DNA of 12,582 nt, from the NCBI GenBank assembly GCA_937915755.1, contig CALGGR010000106.1, forward strand, positions 1-12,582, written 5' to 3'. The notes under the pieces are model-generated. The model saw only the letters and a list, made by a program, of their open reading frames with translations. It ran no database searches and was not told the origin of the DNA. Every line of letters begins with the position of its first letter. The first letter of the stretch is position 1. The DNA comes from an uncultured Fretibacterium sp. (lineage in GTDB: Bacteria; Synergistota; Synergistia; Synergistales; Aminobacteriaceae). The translations under genes were made by a program, and so were the position numbers. Below, piece after piece: positions 6,801 through 12,582 of this stretch.

Positions 6801-7189
6801 TTGTCATCCCTCCTGTCCCAAGCCCCAATTGCTTGCCCCTCGGTTTCATAGCTATCGCTTCGTGCCCCGCATTCAGTGCAGAAGACATACGACCACTCAT
6901 CGTCATCCAGCGCAGTATTTGCAGTTCCTCCACAGAATGGGCATGGTTGCAGAGCTTTTGCTACTACTCTGCCAAGAACCATATCGATTTCTGAACGAAG
7001 ATTCTCGTCGTCCCCGGTCTCGCATAGCTCACGTGATATGCGGTCAAGAAGCCGGTACATTGATGGCGCTGACTCGATTAATCGGGCATTCGCATATGGA
7101 TCAACTTTATCGCCGTTGAAAACTACTGCCACAGGAGTCCCCTCCGAAGTGATCATTGACGTTTCCGCATCAAAAAACCAATTCTCCAT
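6797..7189 (-). CDS. Lar-like restriction-alleviation zinc-ribbon protein
   Basis: This 130-aa protein combines two small phage motifs. Residues 25-50 (DKVDPYANARLIESAPSMYRLL) resemble the 'ANARLIAAAPEMYE' element common in small phage proteins. Residues 79-126 form a Lar-type zinc ribbon: CPFCGG (Cys83, Cys86), CTECGA (Cys104, Cys107) and a terminal AIGAWDRR with the conserved Trp. Lar of the Rac prophage moderates host type I restriction; whether this relative does so is inferred, since many such short zinc ribbons are uncharacterised. The ATG has AGGAGG 7 nt upstream, placed in the end of the preceding gene. Its own final codons contain the AGGAGG that would serve the following small ORF. 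Confidence 0.75.
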   Translation of the reverse strand: MENWFFDAETSMITSEGTPVAVVFNGDKVDPYANARLIESAPSMYRLLDRISRELCETGDDENLRSEIDMVLGRVVAKALQPCPFCGGTANTALDDDEWSYVFCTECGARSDSYETEGQAIGAWDRRDDK

Positions 7190-7191
7190 TC

Positions 7192-7386
7192 TTACGCCTC
7201 CTCTATGTTTTTACCGATTAACTGAGCATCGGTATAAGTTCTACTGAGACCGCCCACTATTTCACGAAATAGATGGTGATTCCCACGCTTCCCCTCATAA
7301 CGAAAGTCGTACTCCTTATCTAGTTGAGATGCGTAAATCTTGTAGACATGCCCAACCACAAAGGTTGAATTTCGTAACTTCCTCAA
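7192..7386 (-). CDS. Small phage protein of unknown function, first gene of the early operon
   Basis: This 64-aa protein has a compact, probably beta-rich composition (FVVGHVYKIYASQLDKEY, then FRYEGKRGNHHLFREIVGG, then SRTYTDAQL). I recognise no family. The start is TTG at 7386 with AAAGGAG 9 nt upstream; an ATG and a GTG just ahead are in other frames. Two nt separate its stop from the Lar-like gene, and its last codons hold that gene's AGGAGG. Its position next to the divergent intergenic region suggests it is the first cistron of the leftward early transcript. Confidence 0.65.
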   Translation of the reverse strand: MRKLRNSTFVVGHVYKIYASQLDKEYDFRYEGKRGNHHLFREIVGGLSRTYTDAQLIGKNIEEA

Positions 7387-7436
7387 AATTCACATCTCCT
7401 TTCCTAATTACATTGCTGCCTAATATGAGCCAGGTA

Positions 7437-7472
7437 TTGAGGCTTGGTTGCTACAAATAGTAGCGGCCTCAA
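7437..7472. promoter_or_regulatory. Nested dyad in the divergent intergenic region (possible operator)
   Basis: An outer inverted repeat TTGAGGC/GCCTCAA (7 bp) encloses an inner one, GCTAC/GTAGC, around AAATA. It ends 3 bp before the TTGACA element of the rightward promoter and lies about 50 bp upstream of the leftward operon's first gene. No U-run follows on either strand. The position fits an operator or a hairpin controlling one or both divergent units. No matching regulator gene is identified in the window apart from the antirepressor. Confidence 0.45.
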
Positions 7473-7475
7473 CCC

Positions 7476-7504
7476 TTGACACTTTTTCAAAATGCTCGTA
7501 GACT
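7476..7504 (+). promoter_or_regulatory. Sigma70/SigA-type promoter of the kinase cassette
   Basis: A perfect -35 element TTGACA (7476-7481), a 17-bp spacer and a -10 element TAGACT (7499-7504, 4 of 6 matches) face the three-gene cassette. Transcription would begin near 7511 and leave a leader of about 120 nt. An imperfect dyad (ACTAT AAAA ATAGT at 7502-7515, with GTAG and CTAC outside it) covers the -10 and start site and may be an operator. No equally convincing promoter is seen for the leftward operon. Confidence 0.6.
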
Positions 7505-7571
7505 ATAAAAATAGTTTTCTACGCTACTGCGAAAATCTCTTTCGCTCGTTAGTAAAATATGCTTTAAGTGA

Positions 7572-7609
7572 TGTTAGCTGTAAATTGTTAGCTGTATTAG
7601 TTCTGTTAG
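7572..7609 (+). repeat. Short tandem direct repeats in the cassette leader
   Basis: TGTTAGCTGTA occurs twice with a period of 14 nt (7572-7582 and 7586-7596), and a shortened third copy TGTTAG follows at 7604-7609. They lie in the untranslated leader just ahead of the AGGAGG of the first cassette gene. They might bind a regulator or affect translation; no function can be read directly. Confidence 0.5.
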
Positions 7610-7630
7610 TTTTTGAACAGGAGGCTTAAG

Positions 7631-8512
7631 ATGGTTCCTTATTTGTGTGGAGGTATTTTCCTTCTCCTTTTGAAACAAGCAAAAGCTGATGGCCTCTCAA
7701 ACCATCAGCTTATAAACGGTCAAAGGGATAATAGAAGCATGGAGAAAATGACGCTTGGGTTAATAAAGCTCTTTTATCCCGTAGATGAACATTTATCAGG
7801 TAGGACATTCAGCACAGACTCCTCCGAATACCGTTCGTGTAAGAAGAACAGCAGTGGTTATCTACCTTTTAATGACTCGGTTTTAATCGGAGAGTATGAT
7901 AAAAAAGTACAAGAAAACTTTCTGTCTGCTTTATCTGACATGAATAACTATGTTCAAACTTATCTTGACGTAAAATCTTCATCAAAAATAAACTGGCTTG
8001 GGCGCGCTCTTTTGAATCTATTAAAACAGGACACGGAAATTAACGATAATGAAACTCTCTTCTATTGCGAAAGGGGCATTACAAAGTCTAAGCTACTAGA
8101 CGAGAGGGATATTAATGTTCCGGCTTTGCTCCTTGCTATATGGCATTTCATTGTTACTAGACGCCCAGAAAATACTAAGGGCAGAGAGACATTCCTAGCT
8201 TGGAATGAAGAACCTAAAATAAACGGCAATCCTTGGGTATTTAATAACGACATCGGTAAGAACTATCCGTATGAAGTAAAATTTGATGTTAGTGCATCGG
8301 AGATTAGTGCGCTAGAAATAAGCGTACCAACTAGGGAAGAAGGTGAAAATATGATGCAGGAAACTACAGATCAGGTCAAGGATTTGATGAAAGTAGTAGA
8401 CGAAGAAGATAAATCTTCTCGTAAAAACATTATGTTCAATCTGGGGTCGGGACAACAAATTAATGAAGTACAAAATCTCGTGATAAACAATTCACGCTGT
8501 TCAGAGCTGTAA
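7631..8512 (+). CDS. First cassette protein, unrecognised family, with C-terminal beta-type motif
   Basis: This 293-aa protein does not match a domain I can name. It starts MVPYLCGG followed by a leucine-rich stretch, which looks more like a buried amphipathic helix than a signal peptide because the following KQAKADG lacks a cleavage pattern. The middle has a cysteine- and tyrosine-containing segment (SCKKNSSGYLPFND, about residues 71-84) and a tryptophan-rich helix (LLLAIWHFIVTRRPENTKGRETF). A variable acidic linker (about 235-264) leads to a C-terminal IMFNLGSGQQINEV-type segment resembling the start of the next protein. I chose the ATG at 7631 because AGGAGG lies 6 nt upstream; a TTG at 7613 would place the ribosome site inside the gene. 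One nt separates it from the next gene. An effector or adaptor of the kinase system is possible, but this is inference only. Confidence 0.75.
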   Translation: MVPYLCGGIFLLLLKQAKADGLSNHQLINGQRDNRSMEKMTLGLIKLFYPVDEHLSGRTFSTDSSEYRSCKKNSSGYLPFNDSVLIGEYDKKVQENFLSALSDMNNYVQTYLDVKSSSKINWLGRALLNLLKQDTEINDNETLFYCERGITKSKLLDERDINVPALLLAIWHFIVTRRPENTKGRETFLAWNEEPKINGNPWVFNNDIGKNYPYEVKFDVSASEISALEISVPTREEGENMMQETTDQVKDLMKVVDEEDKSSRKNIMFNLGSGQQINEVQNLVINNSRCSEL

Positions 8513-8513
8513 T

Positions 8514-9134
8514 ATGGATAGTATGATTAACTTCAGCGGAACACAAATTAATACTGTTAGAGGAGATGTAATAATCCAAGGGCTAACACCTTCTCTCAGT
8601 GGTATAGATCCCCCTATACACTTGAATTTGAACCCCAAATTGGAGGCGCACCTTCAAGAGCAATTTAACTACTATGAGAGGGAGAACATTGCTGTCAAAA
8701 CTCCTCAACTGCTTCTTATGCTTCTGCGATACGAAAATTGCAATATTCTTAAGGTATTTAATAGCCTTCAAATAGGAACAAATCGAAAATATGGTGATTT
8801 TTTACTAACCTACTTTCAGGCATGGAATCAACATTTTCAAAAAAACGGTATATCTTACGAAGAGAAAAACTTTGAAGATTTCCTGAAAGTAGTAAAACAT
8901 GGAATACAAGAGCTAAAACGGGAACTCAGGCAACTTGATGATGAGGAATACCGGGATCGTTGGGATTCTTTGGAGCTCGGTGAATACATACCTGCTCATA
9001 CTCTATGCTACTTTATTCTTACACAGGAAAATAGTCAAACGCTGGATGAAATGAGAAAGCAGATAGGGCCTTTTTTAGATAAGTTGACAAGTTACATAAA
9101 GATCAACAAAGTACCTACATTTACTATGAGGTGA
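8514..9134 (+). CDS. Stand-alone Clp-N-like (double Clp R repeat) protein
   Basis: This 206-aa protein appears to contain two copies of the helical repeat that forms the N-terminal substrate-binding domain of ClpA/B/C unfoldases. Repeat one spans about residues 42-88, with KTPQLLLMLLRYENCNILKVF corresponding to the 'TPHLLLALL' segment of Clp-N. Repeat two spans about 125-190, with EYIPAHTLCYFILTQENSQTLD in the equivalent place. There is no AAA+ motor, Walker A or Walker B. The N terminus (about 4-23, MINFSGTQINTVRGDV) is a short beta-like motif similar to the C terminus of the upstream protein. It may bind a partner or substrate for the kinase system. The ATG at 8514 lies one nt after the upstream stop and has no strong ribosome site, so coupled translation is likely; ATG 8523 is an alternative. 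The Clp-N call rests on pattern recognition. Confidence 0.65.
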   Translation: MDSMINFSGTQINTVRGDVIIQGLTPSLSGIDPPIHLNLNPKLEAHLQEQFNYYERENIAVKTPQLLLMLLRYENCNILKVFNSLQIGTNRKYGDFLLTYFQAWNQHFQKNGISYEEKNFEDFLKVVKHGIQELKRELRQLDDEEYRDRWDSLELGEYIPAHTLCYFILTQENSQTLDEMRKQIGPFLDKLTSYIKINKVPTFTMR

Positions 9135-9138
9135 TTTT

Positions 9139-12100
9139 ATGCCAGGGTCTGCAAATGGAATTGGACTTCCAAATTTTAACTTATTACCTGATCTTTCATA
9201 CCATGAAACTATTTACGACAAGGATGAGATAGTTGGCGACAGATATTATATATTAGAAAAAACGGAAGGGTTTGCTAATGTATTTTTTTGTCTTGATCTC
9301 TGGGACAATAGCCCTTGCGTTCTTAAAGAAATACCAGCTTACTCCGGTAAGGAAGCTAGGAATATTGCTAAAATTCCTTTCCACAAAAACGTTGTACAAC
9401 TTTTACGCCTTGAAGTTATTGGAGGCTCCATTTTTATGGTTCTGGAGTGGCTTCCCGATACTTTATTCGATTTAATAAAGAAGTCTCAATTCTCTGCTAA
9501 TGAAATCACGGATGCTATTTTCTCCATTTGTTGCGGCCTTCAGCACTGTATATCTTACCTTTCAACAGAAGAAAAAGCATATGTCCATAAAGATATAAAA
9601 CCTGAGAACGTCTTCTATGACGGCACTTTCAAACTTGCCGATTTTGGGGGTGGTTATACCCCACCGTACGCTGCTCCAGAAGTGGAAAATGGCTTAAATG
9701 CAGATTGTAGAAGTGATATTTTCAGTATTGGTAAGATTCTTCAGGAGTTATGCACTCATTGCGAGGATAAGGCTTTCAACGAAAAAGTCCAGCCCCTTAT
9801 AAATGCTTGTACGCAATCATCTCCTGAAAAAAGGCCACAATCTCTTCAGGAAGTCTGTCTCGCTCTAGGTAGAAGGCTTGTAGATGAAAATGCACAATAC
9901 CATTTAACTGCTATACAGTTACGTAATCTCGCGTACATCGGCGAGCCTTATGAAAGTATGTTTCATGATTTAACTGAAATTTGGAAATATGGAGATGCTG
10001 AAAGTTTATACTATGCAGGCGATGTCCTTCTACGCATCGACCTACCTAGAGAAGCTCTCCCTATGTATTTTAAATCCCTTAACTCTGGTGGCAAAGATAA
10101 TCAGTCAATAGCTCTTACTAAAATTGCTCAGACATACTTTAAACTTCAAGATTGGGATAATGTCATAAAACATTCTAAGATAGCTCTGAATTGTATGGCT
10201 CGTGATTATATGGAGAAAAAAGCACCTTTTAACTATGGTGTTATACATACATACATTAATGCTGTCTTCAACAAGTATATTGACAGCTCACCTAATGGCG
10301 CAAATAAAGAGCTTTTTTCTTGGATAATTCAAATTCTAGAATGGCTACATGAGAATCAGCCTAACCGAAAAGAAAGTTTAAGACTCCTAGGATATATACA
10401 CTACACCCTGAGGGAGTATGATGAGGCTATACCGTATTATGAGGAATACTTCTCGTCTTCTAAGGATGATTACGAAACATCTTTTTATTACGCTATGTCT
10501 CTCTTCTTCACTCGTGATACTACAAAGGCTAAAAAGCAATTCGAATTCGTCGCCGAGTTTCTAGAAACGTCTGAATCGACCAGTCTCGGAAGGCTCATCA
10601 TGCTTTTGTATTGCAAATATTTCATGAAAGATGCTGATGGCTTTGCAGACTCTCTTAAACGCTTTGATGATAAAATAGACCCTCTTTCAGACAAGGAACC
10701 TAAAAAGACATGGTCTGAGCTTATGCAAGAAGAAGAACACCGGCTCGATCTATCAAAATTCGTCATCGTTAGCCAGCTATTCGAAAATGATATTCAACTC
10801 ACATCTTCATACTTTGATGATATAAGTATTACAATGAATGCTCTCAATTCAGAGCAACTGCAAATTACAGAATATAACAAGTTATGGTGTAAAAATCAAT
10901 TTCTAAAGATAAAAGAACTTAGGAGCGAATGGGGTATGTTGGAATTGCCTTCGATTTCAATCGCTCTCAGACACCTAAATTTCTTATCTTATCACTGCGA
11001 ATCTTTGATTTACGAGCGTCTTGGTAATTATAAAGCTATGCTTCGGGCTTGTGACGATATGCTACGGTTTGATAAATCTTCTCCAGAAGCTCTTTCTCAC
11101 AAGGCTGAAGCTCTTGTTAGACTTGAGAGATACATTGATAGCGTGCCTTTCTACCAACAATCATTTGATATACAACATAAGGACGAGGTAAAGCGCAGGG
11201 AGAGGGAAGTTCTATTCTACCTACATGAAAACCCCGATGAGTTTTATACAAAGCTTCTGGAGGAAGCTCCTAGTTGGGGTATTGATCCCTCAAAGCTAAA
11301 GTTTTACATTTCTAATTACCGCATTATGTTCAGTGATATTCTACCTGATTGGCTATATGGCTATACAGAGACGATAATTCAGGACTTCAATTCCGTTAGG
11401 TCTCTTCTTTGTTTGCTGAGACTTTTACAACATCTAAATGCTCCTGAAGATAAAGAAATTAGACTAGTAAATTTCCAGGAAGTAGCACTTCACATCCTCA
11501 ATAGGCTTATTGAGGAGTATGCTCAACGCCAGGATCGACTATTCTATCTACTGCCTATAAGAGGCAATAATTATATGGACCTTAACCTTGATATGGCCGT
11601 AGATGACTTTAAACGCTTCTTAAAACTAAAAATTTCTTGGGAACCTCATGAGTTTCCTGTAGTTGCTCCCGTTTACCATAACCTTGCTATTACATACTCA
11701 AAATTCCCTGAAGACAAATTCCTTGAGCTGGCTGATGCTAATTACGACATGGCTATAACAATTTATAATGTCTTAGGTGATAAGGCTAGTATAGCTAAAG
11801 TTTACCATAACAAAAGTATTTGTTTCTTTAAAGAAAAACGATACTCCGAAGCTGGCTCAGCCATGTTGCGTTCATTAGATTATATAACGGCTGATAAGTA
11901 TCCTATACTATACTCACAAGCTCAATATATTTTAGGCAATGTGATTTCTATCTTTCTCGATGAATGTCAATATAGTGATGATGTCAAAAATATGCTGAAT
12001 AAAGGAATAGAAGCATTTTTAATGTGCGTCCAGCTTTATAATAAGAGAACTCACTGTATAAATGAAACTGATGACTCTTGTGAAAGATATTTCTCTTTCA

Positions 12101-12249
12101 TAAGACTATCAAAACTTTATCAGAGGAAAGCTGAGCTATTTCATGATGGAAGTTTAGTTTTAGCGAGATACTACGAAAAAAAAGCTAAAAAATCATTACC
12201 TAAACGGTCCGAAGTACGGGACTTTTTGGGACAATCCATCTCGCATTGA
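9139..12249 (+). CDS. Ser/Thr protein kinase with long C-terminal TPR array
   Basis: This 1036-aa cytoplasmic protein has an N-terminal eukaryote-type protein kinase domain (about residues 35-250) followed by tetratricopeptide-like repeats to the end. Kinase signatures are the ATP-binding Lys63 (CVLKEI), catalytic loop HKDIKPENV (His150, Asp152, Lys154, Asn157), DFG at 168-170, APE at 179-181, Asp193 in RSDIFSIG and Arg232 in SPEKRP. The glycine loop is poor (TEGFANVFF, a single Gly), and only 8 residues separate DFG from APE, an unusually short activation segment. TPR-like blocks are clear near 285-340, 410-465, 610-690 and 840-945 (for example REYDEAIPYYEEYF and NKSICFFKEKRYSEAGSAM). No transmembrane or PASTA segment is present, so it is not a PrkC-type cell-wall kinase. 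It starts 4 nt after the Clp-N gene, with GAGGTGA just upstream of the ATG. Phosphorylation in response to a TPR-bound signal is inferred from the architecture. Confidence 0.9.
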   Translation: MPGSANGIGLPNFNLLPDLSYHETIYDKDEIVGDRYYILEKTEGFANVFFCLDLWDNSPCVLKEIPAYSGKEARNIAKIPFHKNVVQLLRLEVIGGSIFMVLEWLPDTLFDLIKKSQFSANEITDAIFSICCGLQHCISYLSTEEKAYVHKDIKPENVFYDGTFKLADFGGGYTPPYAAPEVENGLNADCRSDIFSIGKILQELCTHCEDKAFNEKVQPLINACTQSSPEKRPQSLQEVCLALGRRLVDENAQYHLTAIQLRNLAYIGEPYESMFHDLTEIWKYGDAESLYYAGDVLLRIDLPREALPMYFKSLNSGGKDNQSIALTKIAQTYFKLQDWDNVIKHSKIALNCMARDYMEKKAPFNYGVIHTYINAVFNKYIDSSPNGANKELFSWIIQILEWLHENQPNRKESLRLLGYIHYTLREYDEAIPYYEEYFSSSKDDYETSFYYAMSLFFTRDTTKAKKQFEFVAEFLETSESTSLGRLIMLLYCKYFMKDADGFADSLKRFDDKIDPLSDKEPKKTWSELMQEEEHRLDLSKFVIVSQLFENDIQLTSSYFDDISITMNALNSEQLQITEYNKLWCKNQFLKIKELRSEWGMLELPSISIALRHLNFLSYHCESLIYERLGNYKAMLRACDDMLRFDKSSPEALSHKAEALVRLERYIDSVPFYQQSFDIQHKDEVKRREREVLFYLHENPDEFYTKLLEEAPSWGIDPSKLKFYISNYRIMFSDILPDWLYGYTETIIQDFNSVRSLLCLLRLLQHLNAPEDKEIRLVNFQEVALHILNRLIEEYAQRQDRLFYLLPIRGNNYMDLNLDMAVDDFKRFLKLKISWEPHEFPVVAPVYHNLAITYSKFPEDKFLELADANYDMAITIYNVLGDKASIAKVYHNKSICFFKEKRYSEAGSAMLRSLDYITADKYPILYSQAQYILGNVISIFLDECQYSDDVKNMLNKGIEAFLMCVQLYNKRTHCINETDDSCERYFSFIRLSKLYQRKAELFHDGSLVLARYYEKKAKKSLPKRSEVRDFLGQSISH

Positions 12250-12275
12250 GAAAGAAAAGGAAGCTGATAAGACTT

Positions 12276-12582
12276 ATGTTCGATAATCCAGAAGAGGGGC
12301 CAGTCCAACTCTCTCTCTTCAGCAATATATACCGTCCCTATAAGGGGAAGAGCCTATTCGCCCCTATCCCCTCTACCTATGTCACTCTCTCCCTTAAAAC
12401 CACCGGCCTTAGCCCTATGTGGGACAGCATTATCAAGCTAACCGCGACCCGCTTTAAGAACGGCGCGGAAGTCAATCAGTTTTCTTCTCTTGTGAGATCC
12501 AATGTGGACAACTTTACGGCTCAACTGACCGGAATCACCAATGAAATGCTAGCAGGAGCACCGGCCGCGGAGAAAGTCTTCA
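12276..12582 (+). CDS. DnaQ/RNase T-fold exonuclease-like protein with degenerate active-site motif, partial
   Basis: The first 102 residues of a DEDD-exonuclease-fold protein are visible before the window ends. After a 15-residue lead containing QLSLF (11-15), a perfect bacterial beta-clamp-binding pentapeptide, comes YVTLSLKTTGLSPMWDSIIKL, the equivalent of the family's DLETTGL-type Exo I motif. The later LTGITNEMLAGAP matches the family closely. The two metal-binding acids of Exo I are replaced (D to S and E to K), so the protein is probably not an ordinary active exonuclease; later motifs are outside the window. I used the ATG at 12276. An in-frame TTG at 12246 overlaps the kinase stop as TTGA and would add ten basic residues. 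The ribosome site for the ATG (AAAGGAAG) is rather far away. Base composition returns to GC-rich here, so it probably does not belong to the cassette. Confidence 0.8.
   Translation, partial: MFDNPEEGPVQLSLFSNIYRPYKGKSLFAPIPSTYVTLSLKTTGLSPMWDSIIKLTATRFKNGAEVNQFSSLVRSNVDNFTAQLTGITNEMLAGAPAAEKVF

Larger units (their letters stand above)
7476..12249 (+). other. AT-rich three-gene accessory cassette (candidate defence or signalling module)
   Basis: The promoter and three genes form a compact unit: gaps are 1 nt between the first and second genes and 4 nt between the second and third. Hand counts of single 60-base lines give about 28-43% GC here against about 55-57% in the phage operon and in the gene after 12276, so the cassette was probably acquired separately. 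It lies beside the start of a phage early operon, oriented away from it. No transposase, integrase or terminal repeat was found at its ends. Confidence 0.6.

Noticed and set aside
6679..6933. 84-codon reading frame on the minus strand across the end of the Lar-like gene
   Set aside because: It overlaps the zinc-ribbon coding region in another frame, its composition is not protein-like, and the ATG at 6807 inside it is 1 nt from the ribosome site. The hydrophobic frame ending at 6651 explains the gap better.
7631..7700. Signal peptide at the N terminus of the first cassette protein
   Set aside because: The leucine stretch is short, follows a PYLCGG motif and has no basic N-region or clear cleavage site; the protein looks soluble.
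1..12582. CRISPR arrays, tRNA or rRNA genes, insertion sequences and attachment sites
   Set aside because: No regularly spaced repeats of the right length, no cloverleaf-like segment, no transposase or integrase frame and no convincing long terminal or direct repeats were found by eye.

Overview
The window looks like part of a temperate phage or prophage of a mid-GC Firmicutes-type host. A divergently transcribed, AT-rich accessory cassette sits beside it, and a further nuclease-fold gene begins at the right edge. The phage assignment rests on a minus-strand run of families that recur together in Firmicutes siphophage replication modules: DUF2800, DUF2815, DUF932, family A DNA polymerase, Bro-N/KilAC antirepressor and VirE-type primase. 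Strong AGGAGG-like ribosome sites and several TTG starts fit that host range. No integrase, repressor, attachment site or structural gene is visible, so the species and the prophage limits cannot be fixed.

Minus-strand early operon, read right to left from 7386 to 1: a 64-aa protein of unknown function; a Lar-like zinc-ribbon protein; a probable 49-aa membrane protein with an AUA start; an 83-aa helical protein; the DUF2800 PD-(D/E)XK/Fe-S nuclease; the DUF2815 putative ssDNA-binding protein; DUF932; the N-terminal half of a family A DNA polymerase ending in an intein N-half; a Bro-N/KilAC antirepressor; the intein C-half followed by the rest of the polymerase; and the start of a VirE primase running off the left edge. 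Most junctions are short overlaps (8 nt, 13 nt, ATGA, TGA/ATG), so the genes are probably co-transcribed and translationally coupled. The main discovery is that the polymerase is a 'fractured gene'. Its two halves carry matching halves of a split intein, inserted in the conserved TGR-type motif of the polymerase, and an antirepressor gene lies between them where known fractured genes carry a homing endonuclease. Protein trans-splicing would give a 648-aa polymerase.

Plus-strand cassette, 7476-12249: a consensus-like promoter (TTGACA, 17 bp, TAGACT) with several dyads and repeats around it drives three tightly packed genes. They encode a 293-aa protein that I cannot assign to a named family, a 206-aa stand-alone protein with two Clp-N-like repeats, and a 1036-aa Ser/Thr kinase-TPR protein. 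The cassette is clearly more AT-rich than both flanks. Its make-up (sensor-like Clp-N protein, kinase with a long TPR array, unknown partner) and its place beside a phage early operon make an accessory defence or signalling system a reasonable hypothesis, but no known system is matched with confidence.

Right edge, from 12276: the start of a DnaQ/RNase T-fold protein in higher-GC sequence. It carries a perfect beta-clamp-binding pentapeptide (QLSLF) at its N terminus, but the first catalytic motif of the nuclease is changed from DxE to SxK.
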